A stretch of DNA of 64,000 nt, from contig NZ_JAHLOF010000005.1 in the NCBI RefSeq assembly GCF_018917235.1, forward strand, positions 1 through 64,000, read 5' to 3'. Position 1 is the stretch's first letter, and every line of letters starts with the position of its first letter. The notes under the pieces are model-generated. The model saw only the letters and a program-made list of their open reading frames with translations, ran no database searches and had not been told where the DNA came from. Positions 33,664 through 42,340 of the stretch are shown here, piece by piece. The translations under genes were made by a program, and so were the position numbers. This DNA comes from Metaclostridioides mangenotii. Its GTDB lineage: Bacteria > Bacillota > Clostridia > Peptostreptococcales > Peptostreptococcaceae.

Positions 33664-35715
33664 CTAGATTTCCACCACACCTTCAGCCTTAATTTGGATA
33701 TCGTTCGGAATCTCATTTAATGACAATACCATTAGATTGGGAAATACTATCTCAGTTAACTTTCTAAATGGCGCTCTTATTTTTGGAGATACTACTATTG
33801 CTGGAATATTATTATTAAAGTATACCGTTCTCATAATTTCTTGTATCGCCTCGAATATTTTATTAGAGTACTCTGGATCAATAGCTGGATAGTTACCACT
33901 TATTGATCTCTGTAAATTACTAGAAATCATATTCTCTACATCCTTACTCAAAGTCGAAACTACAATAGTATTATTTTCATCCACTAGATCTGAGCAAATA
34001 CTTCTATTAAGAGCTATCCTAACGTATTCAGTTAAAACTTCTATGTCTTTTGTGCTTATAGATTGATCTGCAAGAGTTTCTAGAATAGTTACCCTATCCC
34101 TAATACTTACTTTTTCTTTAAGAAGGTTTTGTAATATTTTTTGAACCTCTCCTAAAGTCATAAGGTCTGGTATAAGCTCATCAACTACAGCACTGTAGTT
34201 ATCTCGTGTAATGTCAATTATATTTTTAACTTCTTGTCTTCCCAGAAGCTCATGGGCATTTGATTTAATTACATCCATCAAATGAGTGATTAAAATAGTT
34301 GCAGAATCTACTAATGTATAACCTCTTAGTTCTGCTTCTTCTATTTTTTCTTTATCTATCCAAAGTGCTTCCAAACCAAAAGTCGGCTCTGTGGTTTTTA
34401 TTCCATCTATGCTAAATCCTTGATTTAACGAATCCATGCATAACACCATATTTGGCATTATTTCATAACTAGAAACTATGTTTCCTTTGATCTTTATATT
34501 GTACTGATTTGGGTTTAATTGTAAATTATCTCGTATCCTAATTGGTTGAACAATTATTCCCATATCTATAGCACATTGTCTTCTTATAGATGCTATCCTC
34601 TGTAGTAAATCGCCTCCACTAGATTCGTCTGCAAGTGCAATAAGACCATATCCAATCTCCACTTCTATAGTCTCTACATTTATTAATTCCTTTACATCTT
34701 CTACTTCGTTTTTATCCGCTGAAATCATATTTGTATCTTCTACTAAATCTTCATCAAGTTTCTCTTCTGTATCTTTAGATAAATAATATCCTGAAACTAT
34801 AGCGCCTATTCCCAGAGTAAAAAACGCCAACTTAGGAAGTCCCGGCATAATACCTAAAATCAACAGTACAATTCCAGTAATTGTAATTGCCTTAGGTATA
34901 GAAGTAAGCTGTTTACCAACTAATGTTCCAAAGTTGTCAGTACTTGCTACTCTAGTAACCAGTATTCCAGACGAAACAGATATTAATAGCGCTGGTATCT
35001 GGCTAACTAGGCCATCACCAATTGTCAACCTTACAAATGTCTGGCCTGCTTCAGATAAAGTCATGTCCATCATTAAAACTCCAATAATAATACCACCTAC
35101 GATATTTATTAGAGTTATAATTATCCCTGCTATAGCATCACCTTTTACAAACTTAGACGCACCGTCCATTGAACCAAAGAAGTCCGCCTCTTGTTGTAAT
35201 GCTTCCCTTCTTTTCCTAGCTGTTTCTTCATCAATGGTTCCAGCGTTTAAATCTGCATCAATGCTCATCTGTTTACCTGGCATTGCATCTAAGGTAAATC
35301 TTGCAGAAACCTCTGATACTCTCCCAGAACCATTAGTTATTACTATAAATTGGACGATTATTATTATTAGAAATATAATAATCCCAACAATATAATTACC
35401 ACCTACAACAAAGCTACCAAATGCCTCTATTACATTTCCTGCATATCCTTCACTTAATATCAATCTAGTTGAAGACATATTAAGCCCCAACCTGAAAAGT
35501 GTAGTTATCAATAGCATCGTTGGAAATATAGACAGCTCAAGTATGTCCTTTGTGAATAGCGTCATAAGTAGTATTAGTATAGATAAACTTATGTTGACTG
35601 ATAACAATAAGTCTAGTAAAAATGTTGGCAGTGGTATTATTATCATCAGTATGATACACATAACACCAAAAGCTACTATGATATCTAGTTGGCCTTTTAT
35701 GTTTACTTTTTTCAT
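33664..35715 (-). CDS. flhA: Flagellar export gate protein FlhA
   Basis: 683 residues. Eight transmembrane helices lie in the first 330 residues. The conserved FHIPEP region is clear: LFRLGLNMSSTRLIL, GNYIVGIIIFLIIIIVQFIV, then the cytoplasmic loop ARFTLDAMPGKQMSIDADLN and GDAIAGIIITLINIVGG. The C-terminal cytoplasmic domain (from about 345) docks chaperone-cargo complexes and FliI; it ends in VVSPKIRAPFRKLTEIVFP and LSLNEIPNDIQI. It forms the nonameric ring of the type III export gate. It follows fliR-flhB by 95 bases. Confidence 0.97.
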   Translation of the reverse strand: MKKVNIKGQLDIIVAFGVMCIILMIIIPLPTFLLDLLLSVNISLSILILLMTLFTKDILELSIFPTMLLITTLFRLGLNMSSTRLILSEGYAGNVIEAFGSFVVGGNYIVGIIIFLIIIIVQFIVITNGSGRVSEVSARFTLDAMPGKQMSIDADLNAGTIDEETARKRREALQQEADFFGSMDGASKFVKGDAIAGIIITLINIVGGIIIGVLMMDMTLSEAGQTFVRLTIGDGLVSQIPALLISVSSGILVTRVASTDNFGTLVGKQLTSIPKAITITGIVLLILGIMPGLPKLAFFTLGIGAIVSGYYLSKDTEEKLDEDLVEDTNMISADKNEVEDVKELINVETIEVEIGYGLIALADESSGGDLLQRIASIRRQCAIDMGIIVQPIRIRDNLQLNPNQYNIKIKGNIVSSYEIMPNMVLCMDSLNQGFSIDGIKTTEPTFGLEALWIDKEKIEEAELRGYTLVDSATILITHLMDVIKSNAHELLGRQEVKNIIDITRDNYSAVVDELIPDLMTLGEVQKILQNLLKEKVSIRDRVTILETLADQSISTKDIEVLTEYVRIALNRSICSDLVDENNTIVVSTLSKDVENMISSNLQRSISGNYPAIDPEYSNKIFEAIQEIMRTVYFNNNIPAIVVSPKIRAPFRKLTEIVFPNLMVLSLNEIPNDIQIKAEGVVEI

Positions 35716-35810
35716 TGTTTATCCTACTTTCTAAACAACTAAATGTATTTAAGATATTTAGTTTTATTTAGTTTTTCAAAATTTTATATATTATTTTTAT
35801 TGTTTTTATT

Positions 35811-37616
35811 TTATTTATTAACGGATTTATATCTGTTTTTGATCTTATAAACTGCCACTAAAATTTCTGCAACAGCTTGGTACATCTCTTCTGGCACCTC
35901 TTGATCAATTGCTACATTCTTGTACAATGTACGAGCAAGGGGCTTATTCTCCATTATTTCTATATCGTGTTCCTTCGCTATCTCCCTTATTTTAAAGGCA
36001 AGGTTACCTGCTCCCTTTGCTATTACTACAGGTGCTTCATGTACTCCCTTTTCATACTTAATTGCTACCGAGATATGTGTTGGATTTGTAATTATAACAG
36101 TAGCTTGTGGCACCGCTTGAATTCTTGTCTGTGATGAAATCTCCCTTTGTTTTTGTTTTATTTTTGATTTTAATTGAGGATCCCCTTCAGCCTGTTTGAA
36201 CTCTTCCTTTACTTCTTGCTTTGTCATTTTTATCGACTTTTTGTGCGTGAATTTTTGAAATAAAAAATCGCCAAAAGCTATCACCGATATAGCTATACAA
36301 ATTTTTGCCAATATCTCAAACACTAAATCTTCAATCTCATAAATGAGTGTAGGTATATAAATATTGCTCAATTTTATTACCTCTATGTACTTGTTTTTAT
36401 AAAATGAATATCCGATATATCCCAAAATAGTTACAATCACTAAGTTTTTAACTAAAGTACCTAAGTTTTTCATAGAGAAAATATTCTTTAAGCCTTTAAT
36501 AGGATCAATTTTCGATAGTTTTGGTTTTAAACCCTCATTTGAAAATACAAGCCCTGTTTGAATCAAATTCGCTGCTACTCCTAAACTCATGAAAATTAAT
36601 GCAACAGGTAAAAACAGCTTCAATACATATATCATCCCATTTATTAGAAGACTCTGAACTCCACTGTAAGTGAATTCAGTAATATTGAATGTAAGAAATT
36701 CAGTCATAATATTTGTAAATGAAGTAACCATAAATTTTGTAAGAGCTGGCATAAAAATAGTAAATCCAACTAACGTTAACGCTGATGATACTTCTTTACT
36801 TTTAGCTATATTACCCTTTTTTCTTTCATCTCTTTTTCTTTTAGGGGTTGCCTCTTCAGTCTTTTCAGATGAAAGCATAAATATTGCCCCTGCTTGGAAT
36901 GTACCATCATACATATTTGGAATTTCTTTAAACAAATCGACTATTTCATTTATAATAAGAGGTAATACCATCATAATTAGAATCATACCTACTAATAACT
37001 TTAGAGGCATACCTATTAGCATTACATTCAATTGTGGTACACTTCTAGATATAAGCCCCAGTATAAAATCAGCTAGAATCAAACAAATTATTATTGGTAT
37101 AGCTATCTTAAATCCAATTAAAAAGCACTGTGCAAATATATCTACTATGTATTGAGTATTATTAATCAGGATTCCACTCCCAATCTCAATAACACTAAAA
37201 CTATATTTTATACCACTTATAAGTATCTGAAACCCATCCATGCTGAAAAATATCATAATCGCAAGCCAGTTCATAACATTTTCAATAAGTGTTGTCTGTG
37301 AGTTTGAACCTGGATCGAAAATGCTTAGCATTGATAGCCCCATTTGAAAATCAATTAAGCTTCCTGCAAATCTTATTGAGTAAAAACAAATATTAGTAAT
37401 ATATCCTAAAATAAGCCCGGTCAATGTTTCGGATATACCACACAAAATAAATTCTACTGTACTGTCTGCTGGTCCTATTAATTGGACATCCATATTGACT
37501 GATAAAAGTACAGATATCATAATAGAAAAAATCACCTTAAAAGAATTTGGAGTACCCTTTGGAAATAGCATTGTAAGTGAGGCAAAAAATGCTAATACTC
37601 TTATAAATACATACAT
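35811..37616 (-). CDS. FliR-FlhB fusion, flagellar export gate
   Basis: 601 residues. Residues 1-245 are FliR (six helices; VEFILCGISETLTGLILGYI, FAGSLIDFQMGLS, then KLLVGMILIMMVLPL). From about 248 the sequence becomes FlhB with its signature SSEKTEEATPKRKRDERKKG. Four FlhB helices follow, and the cytoplasmic part has the autocleavage site NPTH at 511-514 and the C-terminal PLARTLYKNVAIDQEVPEEMYQAVAEIL. The join is seamless, with no stop. C. difficile and some other clostridia carry the same fusion. FliR-FlhB sits at the base of the FliPQR gate and switches export from rod/hook to filament substrates. Confidence 0.95.
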   Translation of the reverse strand: MYVFIRVLAFFASLTMLFPKGTPNSFKVIFSIMISVLLSVNMDVQLIGPADSTVEFILCGISETLTGLILGYITNICFYSIRFAGSLIDFQMGLSMLSIFDPGSNSQTTLIENVMNWLAIMIFFSMDGFQILISGIKYSFSVIEIGSGILINNTQYIVDIFAQCFLIGFKIAIPIIICLILADFILGLISRSVPQLNVMLIGMPLKLLVGMILIMMVLPLIINEIVDLFKEIPNMYDGTFQAGAIFMLSSEKTEEATPKRKRDERKKGNIAKSKEVSSALTLVGFTIFMPALTKFMVTSFTNIMTEFLTFNITEFTYSGVQSLLINGMIYVLKLFLPVALIFMSLGVAANLIQTGLVFSNEGLKPKLSKIDPIKGLKNIFSMKNLGTLVKNLVIVTILGYIGYSFYKNKYIEVIKLSNIYIPTLIYEIEDLVFEILAKICIAISVIAFGDFLFQKFTHKKSIKMTKQEVKEEFKQAEGDPQLKSKIKQKQREISSQTRIQAVPQATVIITNPTHISVAIKYEKGVHEAPVVIAKGAGNLAFKIREIAKEHDIEIMENKPLARTLYKNVAIDQEVPEEMYQAVAEILVAVYKIKNRYKSVNK

Positions 37617-37625
37617 TTAATCCTC

Positions 37626-37895
37626 CTACTTTGTTATGAGCTTTATCATATCAAATATCTCTACAGTAAATGTTGATAACGTCCTCAACATCCATCCGCC
37701 CAAAACAGCTATGATTAGCAAAATTCCAATTAACTTAGGCACAAATGTAAGAGTTTGTTCTTGTATTTGTGTAGTGGCTTGAAATATGCTTATTATAAGG
37801 CCTATTACAAGCGATGCTATTAAAACTGGTGCTGCAATCATAACAGCAGTAAGAAGAGATTTTTTTACAATACTCATTATTATTAATTCACTCAT
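37626..37895 (-). CDS. fliQ: Flagellar export protein FliQ
   Basis: 89 residues, two transmembrane helices: SLLTAVMIAAPVLIASLVIGLIISIFQATTQIQEQTLTFVPKL, then LGGWMLRTLSTFTVEIFD. QATTQIQEQTLTFVPK is the family signature. It packs around FliP5FliR in the core of the export gate. AGGAG precedes ATG. The gene is 15 bases from fliP and nine from the fliR-flhB gene, in one transcription unit. Confidence 0.95.
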   Translation of the reverse strand: MSELIIMSIVKKSLLTAVMIAAPVLIASLVIGLIISIFQATTQIQEQTLTFVPKLIGILLIIAVLGGWMLRTLSTFTVEIFDMIKLITK

Positions 37896-37910
37896 TAATT
37901 TTCTCCTACC

Positions 37911-38576
37911 TTAAAATCCCATAATCAACGATTTTATAACCAAATTCCATCCATCAACCATTACAAACAAAAGTAATTTAAACGGTAATGATACCATCGC
38001 TGGTGGAAGCATAAACATTCCCATAGACATCAATACACTAGCAACAACCAAATCAATAATTAAAAAAGGAATATATATTAAAAACCCTATTTGAAATGCA
38101 GTCTTAAGCTCACTTGTAACAAAAGCAGGCAATACAACACTTAAAGGAATATTGTCCCTAGTTAGCTTTTTATCCTTCAAATCAGCTTGTTCAACAAAAA
38201 GCTCTAAATCCTTTTGTCTAGTTTGATTGAGCATAAACTTTCTAATAGGTTTTTCAGCCTTATTTAAAGCTACTTCTAATGTTATTTCCTCTTTTTTATA
38301 TGGCTGTATAGCATTTTTATTGATATCATCAATGACAGGCCTCATTATAAAAATAGTTAATACTATTGCTAAACCGGCGAGAACTTGACTAGGAATAGCT
38401 TGCGATGCTCCTAGAGCCGATTTCAAAAATGATAAACTTATTACTAACCTTACAAAGCATGTCATCATGAATATAAGAGATGGTAAAAACATCAATATGG
38501 TCATAAAAATAAATAGTTGCATCATAGGCGTATATTGCGCATTATCAGCAATTAAGTTAGATAGTATTTCCATCAT
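37911..38576 (-). CDS. fliP: Flagellar export protein FliP
   Basis: 221 residues with four helices. TCFVRLVISLSFLKSALG-ASQAIPSQVLAGLAI is the first family signature; SELKTAFQIGFLIYIPFLIIDLVVASVLMSMGM is the second. The N-terminus (MMEILSNLIADNAQYTPMMQ) lacks a cleavable signal peptide, unlike enterobacterial FliP. Five copies with FliR form the export pore. Its start overlaps the fliO end by 20 bases. Confidence 0.96.
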   Translation of the reverse strand: MMEILSNLIADNAQYTPMMQLFIFMTILMFLPSLIFMMTCFVRLVISLSFLKSALGASQAIPSQVLAGLAIVLTIFIMRPVIDDINKNAIQPYKKEEITLEVALNKAEKPIRKFMLNQTRQKDLELFVEQADLKDKKLTRDNIPLSVVLPAFVTSELKTAFQIGFLIYIPFLIIDLVVASVLMSMGMFMLPPAMVSLPFKLLLFVMVDGWNLVIKSLIMGF

Positions 38577-38928
38577 TTTTATCTTCTTTCTTTTTAATTT
38601 TTTCCATAATCTTTCTTAATTTATTATCTAATTTGAAATCTATTTCACTATTTTCGTTGAGATTTCTTTCTATTATCAAAATCTCTTCTTGTGTTAAATC
38701 TTTTATTTTATCTACACCCGCTGGAGTAGATGAAACAACACATCCACTCTCTCCAATTTTTAATACAATGATACTGTTATTTTTACTAATATTTAAAACC
38801 TCAAGTACTCTGATATATTTATTTTTGTAACTCCCTACTAACGTTTTCTGACTCATTTTTAGCGAGATTATTATTAAAAATATAACTATTGGTATAAATA
38901 TTAATATTTTAAACACATAAAGCAACAT
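38557..38928 (-). CDS. fliO: Flagellar biosynthesis protein FliO (FliZ)
   Basis: About 123 residues. One N-terminal membrane helix (LLYVFKILIFIPIVIFLIIISLKM) is followed by a small cytosolic beta domain (YIRVLEVLNISKNNSIIVLKIGESGCVVSSTPAGVDKI) and an acidic/lysine-rich tail. This is the FliO fold, which assists FliP assembly. The ATG at 38937 is too close to GAAGG, so the ATG at 38928 is preferred. Position between fliL and fliP is the usual one. Confidence 0.85.
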   Translation of the reverse strand: MLLYVFKILIFIPIVIFLIIISLKMSQKTLVGSYKNKYIRVLEVLNISKNNSIIVLKIGESGCVVSSTPAGVDKIKDLTQEEILIIERNLNENSEIDFKLDNKLRKIMEKIKKKEDKNDGNTI

Positions 38929-38941
38929 ACTACCCATCCTT

Positions 38942-39352
38942 CTACTGAACTACTAAATTAGTAAAATACACATCACGAACAATACTTGAACCTAATTTTT
39001 CGTTCAATCTTTGTATTAATTGCTCCTTCAAATTATCTAAATTGTCTGCTGAAAAGTCTTCGGCTTTTTTAGACATCAAAAAATTAATTATTACATCTCT
39101 TACTAGAGGTAATTTTTCTTCAAACTTTTTATCATTAGAGTAGTATTCAATACTCATAGTAGATTTTAAATATCTGGCTGAATCTTCGTCAGATAATTTA
39201 ACTAATATTTCATCTTTTAAATCCAATATTGTAGTGGCCGCTACATTTTTATCTATAGGAGTGCTGCTTGTAAATTTTACATATGCTACACCTGCTCCTG
39301 CACAAACTACAATTAGTAAAACTATAATAAAAAATCCTGTTTTCCCTTTCAA
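38942..39352 (-). CDS. fliL: Flagellar basal body-associated protein FliL
   Basis: 136 residues. A single N-terminal helix (GFFIIVLLIVVCAGAGVAYV) is followed by an extracellular domain with LKDEILVKLSDEDSARYLKSTMSIEY and LVRDVIINFLMSKKAEDF. It supports stator function near MotAB. The start is TTG with AGGAGGG upstream, overlapping the motB stop by four bases. Confidence 0.9.
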   Translation of the reverse strand: MKGKTGFFIIVLLIVVCAGAGVAYVKFTSSTPIDKNVAATTILDLKDEILVKLSDEDSARYLKSTMSIEYYSNDKKFEEKLPLVRDVIINFLMSKKAEDFSADNLDNLKEQLIQRLNEKLGSSIVRDVYFTNLVVQ

Positions 39353-40056
39353 TTTTTGCCCTCCTGAAGTGTTGTTATTAGAATATTAACTCTTCTATTT
39401 TCTGATCTGTGATCATTTGTATCGTTTGAATGCAGTGGCTTATATTCTCCATATCCAGTAGCAGAAAATAGATTTGGACTCATCCCTTTCTCTTCTACAA
39501 AATATCTAACTACACTTACTGCTCTATTTGCCGACAACTCCCAGTTGGTGTCACTTTTTCTTGGGCCAACTGGTACGTTATCTGTATGTCCCTCTACTAC
39601 TATTTGATTTTTCATATCTTTTATCATGTCGTAAACTTCTGTTAAAACCTCTTTGCTATTACTTCTTAGGTTTGATTTTCCAGAGTCAAATAAAATTGAA
39701 TCTTCCATTTCAAGCAATATCCCTCTGTCGTCGTTTCTCAACTTTATGCTATTATCAAGCTGCTTCTCATTTATTTGCTTCTGCAACTGTTCTTGCACTT
39801 GTGCCTTCTGCGATTCATTAGTAATAAATCCTTCAAATGCTTCTTTATCACTAATGTTTGCACCACCATTTAATACACCTTGACCTTGAAATTGACCTTT
39901 TATTGCATTATTAACATCATTAAACTTTTCATTATCAACACTTGCCATAGAGTATAACAAAACAAAAAAGGTTAATAAGAGTGTCACAGTATCAGCATAT
40001 GTTGGTAACCACGCATCTAAATTAACAGATGTCTTTTTTTTGTTTCTACGAGACAT
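39349..40056 (-). CDS. motB: Flagellar motor stator protein MotB
   Basis: 235 residues. A basic N-terminus (MSRRNKKK) precedes one transmembrane helix, WLPTYADTVTLLLTFFVLLYSM, whose Asp (in YAD) carries the driving ion. The C-terminal OmpA-like peptidoglycan-binding domain has ILFDSGKSNLRSNSKEVL, VEGHTDNVPVGPRKSDTNWELSANRA and GYGEYKPLHSNDTNDHRSENRRV. It anchors the stator to the wall. It overlaps motA by 11 bases. Confidence 0.94.
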   Translation of the reverse strand: MSRRNKKKTSVNLDAWLPTYADTVTLLLTFFVLLYSMASVDNEKFNDVNNAIKGQFQGQGVLNGGANISDKEAFEGFITNESQKAQVQEQLQKQINEKQLDNSIKLRNDDRGILLEMEDSILFDSGKSNLRSNSKEVLTEVYDMIKDMKNQIVVEGHTDNVPVGPRKSDTNWELSANRAVSVVRYFVEEKGMSPNLFSATGYGEYKPLHSNDTNDHRSENRRVNILITTLQEGKN

Positions 40057-40879
40057 TTCCTGCTACTCCTTCTACAAATGAATTTCCTGATGCTTTAAGT
40101 TCACTATAGTACTCTATTTTTTCATTATTTGATAGATATGAAAGTAACTTTCCTTCTAATACTCTACTGCTATCTCCTTGCTGAATACTCAATATTCCGT
40201 CCATAATCATTTCCATCGTACTTACTTCTTCAGATAATTTTCCTTCAATGTTGTATCCAATAGGATTTAGTACTATACTTGATAAAAAACTTCCGTAAAA
40301 TGTTGTGATTAATGCTTTTCCCATTCCTGCTGCAATTGTATCGGGAGAAGTCATATCTGATAGCATTTGAATAAGTCCTACTAGTGTACCCATCATTCCA
40401 AATGCTGGAGCATACGATCCCCATATTTTAAATATATCTGAATATTTGCTAGTGCTTGACTCATATTCAGCTATTTCGTTTTCTAAAATTTCCTTTACTA
40501 CTTCTAGCTCAACTCCATCTATTGAAAGCTCTAGACCTTTTCTAATAAAAGGATTCTCAATGCTTTCTAAATCATCATCTAGCGCTAATAAACCGTCTTT
40601 TCTAGCTTTCCTAGACAACATCTTAAACTGGTTTAACAATTCAACTTTTGAAGAATCTCCACTTGTAAATGAATATTTAAGAGCTTTAGGAATTAGCTTT
40701 AGATCCTCAATAGGATAAGTAATTACTATAGCTCCAAAAGATCCTAATACAGTTATTAAGATGGATGGGAAGTCGTAGAATATTTTTATGCTAGTTCCAC
40801 CTGATACGCATGCCCAAAGTATTAAACCTATGGATACGATAAGTCCAAGTGGAGTTAAAATATCGCTCTTTCTTCTCAT
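40046..40879 (-). CDS. motA: Flagellar motor stator protein MotA
   Basis: 277 residues with four transmembrane helices. The N-terminus is LTPLGLIVSIGLILWACVSGG. The large cytosolic loop has charged residues that touch FliG (RKARKDGLLALDDDLESIENPFIRKGLEL). The C-terminal part, YAPAFGMMGTLVGLIQMLSDM and MGKALITTFYGSFLSSIVLNPI, is the channel-forming signature. It forms the ion channel with MotB. The gap to flgE is only 30 bases; a flbD gene, found here in related clostridia, is missing. Confidence 0.94.
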   Translation of the reverse strand: MRRKSDILTPLGLIVSIGLILWACVSGGTSIKIFYDFPSILITVLGSFGAIVITYPIEDLKLIPKALKYSFTSGDSSKVELLNQFKMLSRKARKDGLLALDDDLESIENPFIRKGLELSIDGVELEVVKEILENEIAEYESSTSKYSDIFKIWGSYAPAFGMMGTLVGLIQMLSDMTSPDTIAAGMGKALITTFYGSFLSSIVLNPIGYNIEGKLSEEVSTMEMIMDGILSIQQGDSSRVLEGKLLSYLSNNEKIEYYSELKASGNSFVEGVAGNVS

Positions 40880-40909
40880 ATTTCCCCCTCCTAAAAAATC
40901 AAAAGTTAA

Positions 40910-41806
40910 CTATCTCTTCAAATTTATTATGTCTTGCAGTATTTCGTCAGATGTAGTTATTATTTTACTACTAGCCTGAAAAGCTCTACTTGAAACTATC
41001 ATCTCAGTAAACTCCTCTGCCAAGTCTACGTTTGACATCTCAATAGATCCTTGTTTTATTACACCAGTAGCCCCTTTTATTTCTGGATCACCAGAGTTAG
41101 CTGAAGGTGAAAATAAATTTCCTCCTTGAGCATCTAAGCCTGCAGGGTTTTTAAATGCATATATTTGAACCTTTTGAGTTCTCTCGTTTGTTTTAACACC
41201 TGGAGTTCCAGATTCTGTACCATCAGGTATATCGTATACTTTATCAGTAGTTTGACCGTCTGCCAGAGAGTATGTGATTACCCCATCTTTAGAAATAGTA
41301 TAAGATACTACATCTTGTACAGTTCCGTCCTTAGGACTTATACTTTGAGTCGGAATTTCTATAATCCCATCTACTGTATTTCCTCCTGTAGTTATTTTTC
41401 CCTGTAACATAAAACCTGAAGAGTTAACTAATCTTCCTTGCTCATCTGGACCAAAAGACCCATCTCTCGTATATAAAACTTGTCCATTTCTAACAACCGG
41501 AAAATATCCCTCACCATCTATAGCAAGATCTGAAGAGATTCCAGTAGGTTGAAGACCTCCCTGCAACATATTTTTTACTATAGAAGAAACTTGTGTACCA
41601 ATTCCAACTTGCCCTAAATTCGTCCCTCCCATAGCTGCAGTAGGTGCACTAGAGTATATCATCGTTTGATAAAATGAATCAGTAGTTCTAGCTGTTGATT
41701 TTTTAAATGCAACAGTACTTACGTTGGCAACATTATTTCCAACAACATCTAATTTTGATTGATTCGCTTTTATTCCACTTATTCCTGAATACATTGCTTT
41801 TATCAT
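40910..41806 (-). CDS. flgE: Flagellar hook protein FlgE
   Basis: 298 residues, short for a hook protein (often about 400). The axial N-terminus is MIKAMYSGISGIKANQSKLD-VVGNNVANVSTVAFKKS. The core contains SSDLAIDGEGYFPVVRNGQVLYTRDGSF, and the end GSIEMSNVDLAEEFTEMIVSSRAFQASSKII forms the C-terminal coil. The central domains are reduced, suggesting a thin or simple hook. Position between flgD and motA supports FlgE rather than a rod protein. Confidence 0.92.
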   Translation of the reverse strand: MIKAMYSGISGIKANQSKLDVVGNNVANVSTVAFKKSTARTTDSFYQTMIYSSAPTAAMGGTNLGQVGIGTQVSSIVKNMLQGGLQPTGISSDLAIDGEGYFPVVRNGQVLYTRDGSFGPDEQGRLVNSSGFMLQGKITTGGNTVDGIIEIPTQSISPKDGTVQDVVSYTISKDGVITYSLADGQTTDKVYDIPDGTESGTPGVKTNERTQKVQIYAFKNPAGLDAQGGNLFSPSANSGDPEIKGATGVIKQGSIEMSNVDLAEEFTEMIVSSRAFQASSKIITTSDEILQDIINLKR

Positions 41807-41809
41807 AGT

Positions 41810-42325
41810 TTATTTGTCCTCCGAATTGTTTTTATTGCTTATTTTCAACAAATCTTCATATTTAAAAGACTTAACTTCTCCAGTTTCGTTTAATTTCACA
41901 TCTAAGTAAATAATCCCGTCTTTTACATATGTTGATTGAACCTCTCCTACAAAGTTTTCATTCACTGAACCTTCCCCTTCCGAATTCTCATTTGCAAGCT
42001 CTACTTCCTTCCCTATAAGAGATGTAGCCATTCCTAGAGCTGAGTTAATCAAATTAGCATTACTAAGAGCCAATAATATATCCATATTTGTATTCATGTT
42101 CATCATCTGTTCAAGACTAGAAAATTCTGCTAATTGCGATACGTACTGAGATGGATCTTGAGGATTCAATGGATCTTGGTTAGCCATTTGAGCTACTAGA
42201 ATCTTCATAAACATCTCTTTATCAACGCTACCACTAGATCTCGTATCCGATGTATTTCTACTGGTAACTGAATCATTTTTGGCAATACCCAAAGATTTCG
42301 AATTTAATGAATTTAAGTTGTCCAT
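41810..42325 (-). CDS. flgD: Flagellar hook capping protein FlgD
   Basis: About 171 residues. The N-terminal export/cap segment is clear: VDKEMFMKILVAQMANQDPLNPQDPSQYVSQLAEFSSLEQM. It is followed by an alpha-helical stretch and a short domain (GSVNENFVGEVQSTYVKDGIIYLDVKLNETGEVKSF), much smaller than in enterobacteria, as in many Firmicutes. GGAGG precedes ATG at 42325; the open frame begins six bases earlier at a TTG. It is the scaffold for hook polymerisation. Confidence 0.92.
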   Translation of the reverse strand: MDNLNSLNSKSLGIAKNDSVTSRNTSDTRSSGSVDKEMFMKILVAQMANQDPLNPQDPSQYVSQLAEFSSLEQMMNMNTNMDILLALSNANLINSALGMATSLIGKEVELANENSEGEGSVNENFVGEVQSTYVKDGIIYLDVKLNETGEVKSFKYEDLLKISNKNNSEDK

Positions 42326-42340
42326 AAACAACCTCCTTAT

